From positions 2,010,501 through 2,074,500 of the forward strand of contig NC_022571.1 of assembly GCF_000473995.1 (NCBI RefSeq): a DNA stretch of 64,000 nucleotides. The letters run 5' to 3'. Made by a program: the position numbers and the translations under genes. Shown here piece by piece: positions 1 through 7,168 of the stretch (the stretch's first letter is position 1; each line of letters opens with the position of its first letter). Source of the DNA: Clostridium saccharobutylicum DSM 13864. GTDB lineage: Bacteria > Bacillota > Clostridia > Clostridiales > Clostridiaceae. The notes under the pieces were generated by a model that saw nothing but the letters and a program-made list of their open reading frames with translations, did not search any database and was not told the origin of the DNA.

Positions 1-713
1 ATAGGCTCATCAATATCCTTTATTTTTTTTAATTCTTCTATTAATACATTAACATTATTTCCTTCTTCGATATAAACATACTTAAAACCTAAAGCTTTAA
101 AGATATTCATTTCAGCAGTTCCATTTGTTTTTCTAAGAAGTGCAAGATTGCCATAAATTCCTCCATGATTTTCTGCTATAGACATTTCATTATCATTGAC
201 TATTGTTATAAAATTAGATTTAAATTCAGCAACATTATCCAATCCTTCAAAAGCTTCTCCACCACTTAAAGAACCATCGCCAATTATTGCAACTATGTTT
301 TCTTTAGTGCCTTTAATATCTCTTGCTTTTGCTAAACCACTTGCTAAGCTGACTGATGTTGAAGTATGGCCTATAGTGAAAAAGTCATGTTCACTTTCAG
401 TTGGAGAGGTAAAACCAGTTACAGTTTTATATTTTTCTTCAATTTGAAATGCTTCTTTTCTTCCAGTTAATATTTTATGAGCATAAGATTGGTGACTTAC
501 ATCCCATACGAATTTATCTTTAGGAGAATTAAAAACGTAGTGAAGAGCTACAGTTAGTTCAACAATTCCTAAATTAGGACCAAGATGTCCACCAACTTTA
601 CTAACTTTAGTTAATATACAATTTCTTATTTCAGAGCATAAAGAATTTAGTTCATCTGAATTAAGATTTTTAATATCAGATGCATTTGAAATCTTATCTA
701 AGATATTATTCAT
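1..713 (-). CDS. 1-deoxy-D-xylulose-5-phosphate synthase-like protein (partial, N-terminal 237 aa)
   Basis: The gene reads leftwards and is cut by the window edge. Translated from ATG at 713 it begins MNNILDKISNASDIKNLNSD and carries the thiamine-diphosphate enzyme motifs of DXS: GGHLGPNLG near residue 39, GDGSLSGGEAFEGL near residue 150, and NDNEMSIAENHGGIYG just after. DXS condenses pyruvate with glyceraldehyde 3-phosphate for isoprenoid, thiamine and pyridoxal synthesis. The start is supported by an AGAAGGT ribosome binding site. Clostridia often carry a second DXS-like gene besides the housekeeping copy. The MerR-type promoter upstream suggests this is such an inducible paralogue, but the C-terminal half cannot be seen. 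Confidence 0.85.
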   Translation of the reverse strand, partial: MNNILDKISNASDIKNLNSDELNSLCSEIRNCILTKVSKVGGHLGPNLGIVELTVALHYVFNSPKDKFVWDVSHQSYAHKILTGRKEAFQIEEKYKTVTGFTSPTESEHDFFTIGHTSTSVSLASGLAKARDIKGTKENIVAIIGDGSLSGGEAFEGLDNVAEFKSNFITIVNDNEMSIAENHGGIYGNLALLRKTNGTAEMNIFKALGFKYVYIEEGNNVNVLIEELKKIKDIDEP

Positions 714-815
714 TATTTTTACCTTCTTTCTCTAATAGAACTGTTTCATGTGCTTAAAATTTAGAAACAGAATTTTTATTTTTTTGAATGTGATTTATAA
801 ATGTTTGATGTATTT

Positions 816-846
816 ATGATAGCACCTAAAGTGCACTTTAGGTCAA
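816..846 (-). promoter_or_regulatory. MerR-family type promoter with 19-bp spacer and 20-bp palindromic operator
   Basis: On the minus strand, -35 TTGACC (846-841) and -10 TATCAT (821-816) are separated by exactly 19 bp. The perfect palindrome ACCTAAAGTGCACTTTAGGT (824-843) fills the spacer. This over-long spacer with a central dyad is the architecture of MerR-family activated promoters; the half-site resembles operators of the AdhR/NmlR branch. It points at the DXS-like gene starting at 713. No MerR gene is in the window. Confidence 0.75.
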
Positions 847-870
847 GTAAAAATACAAACATATTAAATA

Positions 871-899
871 TTGACTTAATAAAAATAATAAAATATAAT
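871..899 (+). promoter_or_regulatory. sigma-A promoter of the ferric-reductase-like gene
   Basis: TTGACT at 871-876, a 17-bp spacer and TATAAT at 894-899 give a near-consensus vegetative promoter. The start codon is about 50 bp downstream at 948. Confidence 0.7.
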
Positions 900-918
900 G
901 TTAATGATATTCATTATC
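900..918 (+). promoter_or_regulatory. Fur box
   Basis: GTTAATGATATTCATTATC matches 17 of 19 positions of the classical Fur consensus GATAATGATAATCATTATC. It sits directly after the -10 element, over the expected transcription start, which is a good place for repression by iron-loaded Fur. It implies the downstream membrane gene is iron-starvation induced. Confidence 0.75.
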
Positions 919-947
919 ATCAGTATTATATTTTGAGGAGAACAAAC

Positions 948-1229
948 ATGATTTTTATTTATACATTAATTTTAGTAACATTATTGTCATTAGTTTTTAC
1001 ATCATCTATCAAAAAACAGTATTATATTTATTACTCTATATCAGGAGTCATTGCAATACTAACATCTATATATGAAATCTTAAGAATAACATCTAATATG
1101 AAGCTTGAGGGAGTTATTCTTACATTAGAAAAGACTTCTATAAGGGGATTAATATCAATATCATTTTTTATATTGGTAATGTATGCCGGAGCTTTGAATT
1201 CAAAGTGGACAATCACAAAAAAATGCTAA
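948..1229 (+). CDS. ferric-reductase-like transmembrane protein, N-terminal part (93 aa)
   Basis: The ATG at 948 follows a GAGGAG ribosome binding site; an open frame from 801 lies upstream of the promoter and is not coding. The product has three hydrophobic segments (about residues 2-20, 28-47 and 65-85) and ends shortly after NSKWTITKK. It is out of frame by one base with the next ORF, which continues exactly where ferric-reductase/MsrQ-like proteins continue. The two look like one gene split at a run of seven A (1217-1223). Family assignment rests on the combined sequence and the Fur box, so it is moderate. Confidence 0.6.
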   Translation: MIFIYTLILVTLLSLVFTSSIKKQYYIYYSISGVIAILTSIYEILRITSNMKLEGVILTLEKTSIRGLISISFFILVMYAGALNSKWTITKKC

Positions 1230-1663
1230 GTATTAGAGCAGAATTAGCAATCATTGGATGCATTATGATGTTGCCTCATGGGTTTATATATTTTATTCGT
1301 TTTTTAATACTCAAACTTCCTAAAATTATGACTGAAGGCAAATTTCCAATATTATATTTTAGCTATATTGGCATAGGTATTATAGGGTTTATTGTAATGA
1401 TACCATTATTTATAACATCAATAAAGAAAGTTAGACGAAAGATGCAAGGGAGAAGCTGGAAAAGACTGCAAAGATGGGCATATTTATTTTATTTATTAGC
1501 ATACGTTCATATTTTACTAATACTATTAAATGAAAGTAAGATAGACTGGTTGAGATTAAGTACTTATACAATGATTTTTGTTGGATATATGATTTTAAGA
1601 ATATTTAAATATAAAAATAAGCAAAAAATAGGATTACGTGTAATATGTAATACTAATAATTAA
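1205..1663 (+). CDS. ferric-reductase-like transmembrane protein, C-terminal part
   Basis: This frame overlaps the preceding ORF by 25 bp. Its useful sequence starts at the ATG at 1223 (MLSIRAELAIIGCIMMLPHG), which overlaps the upstream stop as ATGCTAA. It has about four hydrophobic segments. Histidines occur at the positions where heme b is held in ferric reductase/YedZ-like membrane domains: LPHG near residue 25 and YVHILL near residue 100. It also has the typical WKRLQRWAYLFY approach to the second histidine. It could be made by -1 frameshifting on A7, by translational coupling, or be the dead half of a broken gene. A terminator follows at 1686. Confidence 0.6.
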   Translation: MDNHKKMLSIRAELAIIGCIMMLPHGFIYFIRFLILKLPKIMTEGKFPILYFSYIGIGIIGFIVMIPLFITSIKKVRRKMQGRSWKRLQRWAYLFYLLAYVHILLILLNESKIDWLRLSTYTMIFVGYMILRIFKYKNKQKIGLRVICNTNN

Positions 1664-1685
1664 AATTAGTTAGAGGTAAGTTATC

Positions 1686-1727
1686 AATGCCGCATTATTC
1701 AGAAACGAATTTGTGGCATTTTTTATT
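1686..1727 (+). terminator. rho-independent terminator
   Basis: Stem AATGCCGCA (1686-1694) pairs with TGTGGCATT (1712-1720) and is followed by TTTTATTTT. It closes the ferric-reductase-like unit. Confidence 0.7.
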
Positions 1728-2027
1728 TTGATAAAATACACATTAATAATAAAGGTATTAGATAAATGGATTGTAAAGGTGAATTTTAATATAAGAGGTA
1801 TGTGTGGAGTTAGAAATGCATTATAATTCCATATAATTATGTTAATATATACTTATAATAATAAATATTAACGCAAAAATTAAGAATAATTTAGAAGATG
1901 ATTGTATAAATAATAAAAACATATGTCAATTGTAATTAATATATGTAATGGAAAATAAGTATGATATAAAAATGCAAATGTTTTATGTAAAAATAAGAAA
2001 TAAATGATGAATAGGGAGGAAAAATTT
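1728..2027. other. AT-rich intergenic region
   Basis: About 300 bp upstream of the SGNH hydrolase. I see no gene, repeat or clear operator here beyond AT-rich stretches that could contain a promoter. Confidence 0.5.
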
Positions 2028-2681
2028 ATGAAACATATACTTTGTTATGGTGATTCTAATACACATGGATTTAATCCAGAAAATCGGGGAAGATACGATT
2101 ATAATGAACGTTGGACAGGAATTTTGCAAAACTTGCTTGGAGAAGAATATCGTATTATTGAGGAAGGATTAAATAGTAGAACAACAGTATTGGATGATCC
2201 TTATGATATTTTAAAAAATGGAAAAACATATTTAACTCCATGTATTAAATCTCATTATCCATTAGATTTGGTTATTATAATGCTTGGTTCTAATGATATG
2301 AAGGAAAGATATCATGTACCAGCATGTGATATAGCAAAAGGTGCTGGTATTCTTGCAAAGATGGTTCTTGATATCACAGCAGAGAAAAGTTCAACAAATA
2401 CTTCAGCAAAAGTTTTATTAGTATCTCCTTTATATATTGGAAAAACTATAACAAATTCTAATTGTGGTGAAGAGTTTGGTTATATGAGATCATATGAACT
2501 ATCACGACAATTAGCTCCTAAATATGAGGAAGTTGCAAAAAGTCTAGGGATTGAATTTATGGATTCAGCTTTAATTACTGAGCCATCAGAAATTGATGCT
2601 TTACATCTTTCAGCACAAGGTCACAAGGCTCTTGGTGAAGCTTTTGCAAAACGTTGTATTGAAATGTTGGCTGATGAATAA
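2028..2681 (+). CDS. SGNH/GDSL-family esterase (217 aa)
   Basis: The start is the ATG at 2028 after GGGAGG; an in-frame ATG at 2004 lies before the ribosome binding site. The protein has the SGNH blocks in order: GDSNTHG with nucleophile Ser10, GSNDM near residue 88, and the DALH block with Asp190 and His193. It has no signal peptide, so it is probably cytoplasmic. Block spacing and the segment RWTGILQNLLG follow the arylesterase/acyltransferase group that includes the Mycobacterium smegmatis perhydrolase MsAcT. It therefore likely hydrolyses or transfers short acyl esters. It stands alone, and its physiological substrate cannot be told. Confidence 0.85.
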   Translation: MKHILCYGDSNTHGFNPENRGRYDYNERWTGILQNLLGEEYRIIEEGLNSRTTVLDDPYDILKNGKTYLTPCIKSHYPLDLVIIMLGSNDMKERYHVPACDIAKGAGILAKMVLDITAEKSSTNTSAKVLLVSPLYIGKTITNSNCGEEFGYMRSYELSRQLAPKYEEVAKSLGIEFMDSALITEPSEIDALHLSAQGHKALGEAFAKRCIEMLADE

Positions 2682-2793
2682 ATATGAGATATAATATAAA
2701 AAAAGAAGTAATTTTATACAAAAAATATTAAAACTGTTAAATGAGTATGGTTTTAAAAGCAACTTATGGATAATATATACTAAGGAGATAAAT

Positions 2794-4362
2794 ATGCCTA
2801 ATATTTTTGATGGATTTAGAAAAATGTCAGATGACGATATAATAGAACAAATTGCATTGATTGAGACTATGAATATAGCTAATATATCAAAGCCAATTAT
2901 ACAAAAAGCTAAGAAAAAAACTATAAGTTTAATTAATTTTTTAGGAAGTAAAGTTGGAAAGAATCGTATAATTGAAGAGCCAGAAGTAAAAGAAATATGG
3001 GCTTTGGTAGATGAAAAGAAAGCTGAACTAAAAAAAATTTCAAGGGATCAATTAGATGAAAGACTATTAAATATTATTATTGGGAAATCTAAAAATGATA
3101 TAGAAGATTTAACAGAAGACGAAATATCGATAGATGTAATAGAAGAAGCTGCTAAGTTATATAAACTTGATATATATTCAACACCATGTCAAAAAGCTGA
3201 TAATATTTATATGAAATATTCAGAAATACTTAGTGAAAAAAATAAAGATTATGAAAATAAGCACAGCTTGATTGATTTGCAAGAAACAGCTAAGCATATA
3301 AAGGAAATTTTTTATAACATGAATGATGAAGAAAAGAAAAATTTTGAACAATCAGTAGATGATGAAAAACCAGTACTAACAAATATGCTTAGAAAAGTTA
3401 ATAGACAGCATTTTGCAAGACTTGTATGGTTAAGTGTGAAAGCTTATGGAGGTAGGTTTACACCAATGGAAGAAATGCTTCCAAGTTTTATAAAAGATGA
3501 AAAAGAGAATAGAATAATAAAACTACAAGAAAATCTAGAAAAATCAAAAGAAGAATTATTAGAAGCTAAAGATAAGATGGAATCATGTAAAGAAAAAATA
3601 AATCCTATAGAGAAAAAGTTAAAAGATCAAAATGCTTTGCTAAATAATGCAGTTCAGGATAGAAAAGAATCAAATGAGGATATAATAATTCTAAAAAAAT
3701 TCAACTCCAATTTAGAAAAATTAAAGAAATCCGAGGAGAATAAATTAAAAGAAATTAAAGATGCCATGGGATATGCAGGATTAAAAAAATTAGATCTATT
3801 AATGGAACAATTTAAAGAAGTAAAATTTAATATAGCAGATATTAATAATAAGCTTTCGGATATTCATATAGAAATTTCATATAAAAATGAATTAATAAAA
3901 AAGTACACTAAGTTAATATCAAATAAAGAAAGAAATATAAAGGAAATTAGTATTGAATTTCAACAAGTTAAAACAGATGCTCAGAATTTAATAGAAAATT
4001 ATAATAAAAAGAAAGAAGAGGTAGATAATAAAGAAAAACAAAAAATAACTGATATTTTTGAAAGATGGAGTAAGATTTTTAATAAGTTTATTTTTGAATT
4101 TGATAATTTAAGTAATATAATTAATTTTTCTGTAAGAGAATTACTTCATATTGAGGAATGTTTATATGAATTACATTTGATAAAAGATCCAATGGCTATG
4201 AGTATGGGAGTAATAGAGGATAAGGGAAATAAGGAACAAAAGAATGAATGTCAGTATATTGATATAGCTTTTTCGGATGATTTTGAAATTGAAATACAAT
4301 ATAAAGTACTAGATAATGAAGAAAAAACAGTTAATATATTAGAAATCACAAAAGATTTTTAA
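2794..4362 (+). CDS. hypothetical coiled-coil protein (522 aa)
   Basis: I do not recognise the family. The ATG follows AAGGAGAT. Residues 1-60 contain short helices and a lysine-rich patch. Residues 60-230 look like a mixed helical domain. Residues 235-420 are strongly heptad-like, rich in Lys, Glu and Leu, and should form a long coiled coil. The last 100 residues are a small domain ending in beta-like strands (IDIAFSDDFEIEIQYKVL). There is no signal peptide or membrane segment. A family A palindrome follows eight bases after the stop codon. Confidence 0.6.
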   Translation: MPNIFDGFRKMSDDDIIEQIALIETMNIANISKPIIQKAKKKTISLINFLGSKVGKNRIIEEPEVKEIWALVDEKKAELKKISRDQLDERLLNIIIGKSKNDIEDLTEDEISIDVIEEAAKLYKLDIYSTPCQKADNIYMKYSEILSEKNKDYENKHSLIDLQETAKHIKEIFYNMNDEEKKNFEQSVDDEKPVLTNMLRKVNRQHFARLVWLSVKAYGGRFTPMEEMLPSFIKDEKENRIIKLQENLEKSKEELLEAKDKMESCKEKINPIEKKLKDQNALLNNAVQDRKESNEDIIILKKFNSNLEKLKKSEENKLKEIKDAMGYAGLKKLDLLMEQFKEVKFNIADINNKLSDIHIEISYKNELIKKYTKLISNKERNIKEISIEFQQVKTDAQNLIENYNKKKEEVDNKEKQKITDIFERWSKIFNKFIFEFDNLSNIINFSVRELLHIEECLYELHLIKDPMAMSMGVIEDKGNKEQKNECQYIDIAFSDDFEIEIQYKVLDNEEKTVNILEITKDF

Positions 4363-4369
4363 AAATTTA

Positions 4370-4528
4370 GGCACGTGCAAATAAATAACAAGTCGAATTT
4401 GTAATGGATATTTTTTATTAGACAAGGAGGTAAATTACCTTCATAGTGGGAGTATTAGCAAAATTTGCCGACGTAGCATGAATGAAAATGGGCTGGCAGA
4501 TGGGACTCGTTATTTATTTGAATGTGCC
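4370..4528. repeat. family A palindromic element, copy A1
   Basis: The left end GGCACGTGCAAATAAATAAC pairs with the right end GTTATTTATTTGAATGTGCC. Internal stems include GGTAAATTACC. It is intergenic between the coiled-coil gene and aat. Confidence 0.8.
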
Positions 4529-4665
4529 CTTATATAGAGAATATCCTATCACATGAATAAATATTTAACAGGACATCTTTAATTACATAATTAAAAATTA
4601 ATATTGTCAGGATTTAAGCCAAGGTGACCACAGAATAAAATGTGTCGTATAGAATCCAAATCTTT

Positions 4666-4704
4666 TGCTGAAATATTGAAATCAAATATTTCAGCATTTT
4701 CTTT
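4666..4704 (+). terminator. terminator-like hairpin in the aat leader
   Basis: TGCTGAAATATT (4666-4677) pairs perfectly with AATATTTCAGCA (4685-4696) and is followed by TTTTCTTT. It lies 66 bp before the chosen aat start, so it either ends upstream transcription or attenuates aat. Confidence 0.65.
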
Positions 4705-4762
4705 AATGCGATTTGGTGTTATTATAGTGATTAAGTACAGTTATGGTAAGGAAGTGAATATA

Positions 4763-5413
4763 TTGGCAATATATAGGTTAACAAAAGAAATTATATTTCC
4801 AAATCCAGAACTTTCGGAAGAAGATGGACTTTTAGCTGTTGGTGGAGATTTGTCTTTAGAAAGACTTATTTTGGCTTATTGTAATGGTATATTTCCATGG
4901 TATAGTGAAGGAGATCCAATTCTTTGGTGGTGTCCAAAACCTAGATTTATTATGATACCAAATGAAGTTAAGATTTCTAAATCGATGAAAAAAATTATTA
5001 GAAAAGAAAAATTTAAAGTGACTTTTAATAATGATTTTGAAGGTGTAATAGGTAATTGTAAATTACTAAGAGAAATTAATAATGAAGGAACTTGGATCAA
5101 TGAGGACATGAAAGATGCATATATAAATCTCTTTAATAATGGATATGCGATGAGTGTTGAAACCTATTTAGATGAAAAGCTAGTTGGAGGATTATATGGA
5201 GTTAAAATAGGAAAAAGTTTTTTTGGAGAAAGTATGTTTTCTAAAGAAAGTAATGCATCTAAAATAGCATTAATTAAATTAGCACAAAAATTGAATGATG
5301 AAGGTTTCATATTTATAGATTGCCAAATGCATACAAATCATTTAGAAAGTATGGGGGGAAAATTTGTAGAATGGGACGTTTTTAAGAATTTACTTAATAA
5401 AGGACTAGAATAG
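4763..5413 (+). CDS. aat: leucyl/phenylalanyl-tRNA--protein transferase (216 aa)
   Basis: This enzyme adds Leu or Phe from tRNA to proteins with N-terminal Lys or Arg, making N-degrons for ClpS/ClpAP-type turnover. Family motifs are clear: FPNPELSEEDGLLAVGGDLS near the N-terminus, GIFPWYSEGDPILWWCPKPR, then GGLYGVKIGKSFFGESMFS and FIDCQMHTNHLESMGG. I chose the TTG at 4763 after AAGGAAGTG because the longer frame from 4640 runs through a terminator-like hairpin and adds residues absent from the family. The length is normal. Confidence 0.93.
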   Translation: MAIYRLTKEIIFPNPELSEEDGLLAVGGDLSLERLILAYCNGIFPWYSEGDPILWWCPKPRFIMIPNEVKISKSMKKIIRKEKFKVTFNNDFEGVIGNCKLLREINNEGTWINEDMKDAYINLFNNGYAMSVETYLDEKLVGGLYGVKIGKSFFGESMFSKESNASKIALIKLAQKLNDEGFIFIDCQMHTNHLESMGGKFVEWDVFKNLLNKGLE

Positions 5414-5581
5414 TAAGTAAGATTTTAACTTTAATATGTTATATTTGTTTATGTATAAATTTAAATTACATAAATTGTACTATTGAAGAAAATGGTTTTA
5501 TTCTTGTTAATTTAGTATATATAATGATATTATTGTATATGCCCAATTAATTTTTAAATAACTAGTAAGGTGTGTTGAACG

Positions 5582-6745
5582 ATGGAAGATTTAAGAAAAG
5601 CAATTGATGAAATAATAAAAGAAGATATTATAAAATTAGTAATTAGCAATAAGATTAATAAAGATGTTGAATATAATAAAATTACATTTATATATAAAGA
5701 AAATAATAATAAAAAATATTATCAAATAGAAAAATACACAGATAAGCAAGTGTTTCATGAAAATATAGATGTTAATCTTTTAGAAGAGAAAGTTTTAGAG
5801 TATGTATCATCAAGCTATAAACAGATTTCAGCTTGGTCAAATGCAACTAATTTTGATGTGAAAATATCTAAAAAAGGTAAGGTTTTATTAAGTAAGAAGA
5901 AAAGTGATAATGTAAAACTTGTTAATAAAAGTCACAATAAAGAAAAGAATTATATTTTAAAGGAAGGTATGATTATTCAGCCTCTTATTGACCTTGGAGT
6001 TTTTACAAAAGAAGGTAAAGTGGTTAATTCAAAATATGATAAATATAAGCAGATAAATAGATTTGTGGAAATTATTGATGATGAAATTAAGAAAAATGAT
6101 TACAAGGAACTTACGATTTTAGATTTTGGATGTGGAAAATCTTATTTAACATTTGTTTTATATTATTATTTTGTAGAAATTAAAAAAATCAATGTAAAAA
6201 TGATAGGCTTAGATCTTAAAGCTGATGTTATAAAAAAATGTAATGATATAGCTAAACGCTATAATTATGAAAATTTATCATTTGAACTTGGGGATATAAA
6301 TGGATTTAAGTATAATAACAAAGTTGATATGGTAATAACATTACATGCATGTGATACTGCTACAGATTATGCTTTATATAATGCAATAAAATGGAATACT
6401 AAAATGATTTTCTCTGTGCCTTGCTGTCAACATGAATTTAATCATCAAATGAAAGCAGAGTCATTATCAATATTAACAAGATATGGAATAATTCAAGAAA
6501 GAGTCGCAGCTCTTATGACAGATTCAGTTCGTGCAAATCTTTTAGAAAGCGTAGGATATAAAACTCAACTTTTAGAATTTATAGATATAGCACATTCGCC
6601 TAAAAATATATTGATCAGAGCATCAAAATTCAAGGTCTCTAAGGAAAAAAGGGAGAAATCTTTATGTGAAGTTGAAGATTTAATGAAGCAATTTAATTTT
6701 AGTCCAACATTATATAATTTATTAAAAGAAGATAAATTAATATAA
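5582..6745 (+). CDS. class I SAM-dependent methyltransferase, Methyltransf_32 type (387 aa)
   Basis: Residues 1-150 are an accessory N-terminal region rich in Lys and Asn. The Rossmann methyltransferase core begins with the SAM-binding motif ILDFGCGKSYLTF near residue 179, followed by GLDLKADVI and the acidic ribose-binding position. The motif VITLHACDTATDYAL and the conserved FSVPCCQHEFNHQ near residue 278 are typical of PF13679 proteins. The substrate is unknown; some relatives are suspected RNA methyltransferases. The gene stands alone, has an AAGGTG ribosome binding site and is followed by a strong terminator at 6834. Confidence 0.8.
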   Translation: MEDLRKAIDEIIKEDIIKLVISNKINKDVEYNKITFIYKENNNKKYYQIEKYTDKQVFHENIDVNLLEEKVLEYVSSSYKQISAWSNATNFDVKISKKGKVLLSKKKSDNVKLVNKSHNKEKNYILKEGMIIQPLIDLGVFTKEGKVVNSKYDKYKQINRFVEIIDDEIKKNDYKELTILDFGCGKSYLTFVLYYYFVEIKKINVKMIGLDLKADVIKKCNDIAKRYNYENLSFELGDINGFKYNNKVDMVITLHACDTATDYALYNAIKWNTKMIFSVPCCQHEFNHQMKAESLSILTRYGIIQERVAALMTDSVRANLLESVGYKTQLLEFIDIAHSPKNILIRASKFKVSKEKREKSLCEVEDLMKQFNFSPTLYNLLKEDKLI

Positions 6746-6833
6746 AGGATACAGTTTAACTACTGTTTATCTGTTTATATTATAGCTTAAAGTTAAGCTA
6801 AAAAAGTACAAATTTTTCTGAAATTAATTTTTA

Positions 6834-6880
6834 AACCTACAACAATCAAAATTTTAAATTGTTGTAGGTTATTTTATTTT
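6834..6880 (+). terminator. rho-independent terminator
   Basis: AACCTACAACAAT (6834-6846) pairs with ATTGTTGTAGGTT (6858-6870), 13 bp without mismatch, followed by ATTTTATTTT. It ends the methyltransferase unit. A smaller TAGCTTAA/TTAAGCTA hairpin lies just upstream at 6783-6800. Confidence 0.85.
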
Positions 6881-7168
6881 GTTGACATTTATATTTATAA
6901 GAAAGGTAGTGAAAAAATATGTTTATTTATAAATGAGATATGTTATACACATGAAGAAAATATTAGAAAAATAAATCATTTAACGTTATGTAAAATTTAG
7001 GGAAAAGCTTTATAATATAATTGTAGTTTCATTAATAAAAATTACAATTAAGTAAACGATTAATTTATTTTTATATATAGCAAAATATAAAATTGCTTAT
7101 CATTATACATGTAAATTAGATGGCTGCAGAAAAATGGAATTAATCAATTATTATGAGGGGGAAGAATT
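6881..7168. other. leader region of the sigma-54 activator gene
   Basis: About 290 AT-rich bases between the terminator and the activator start. I see no -24/-12 site here, so the activator itself is probably transcribed by a vegetative promoter. Confidence 0.4.

Noticed and set aside
196..447. 83-aa rightward frame
   Set aside because: It is antisense to the DXS-like gene, which has clear motifs and a ribosome binding site.
4540..4760. T-box riboswitch in the aat leader
   Set aside because: There is a terminator-like hairpin but no recognisable T-box core or specifier stem.
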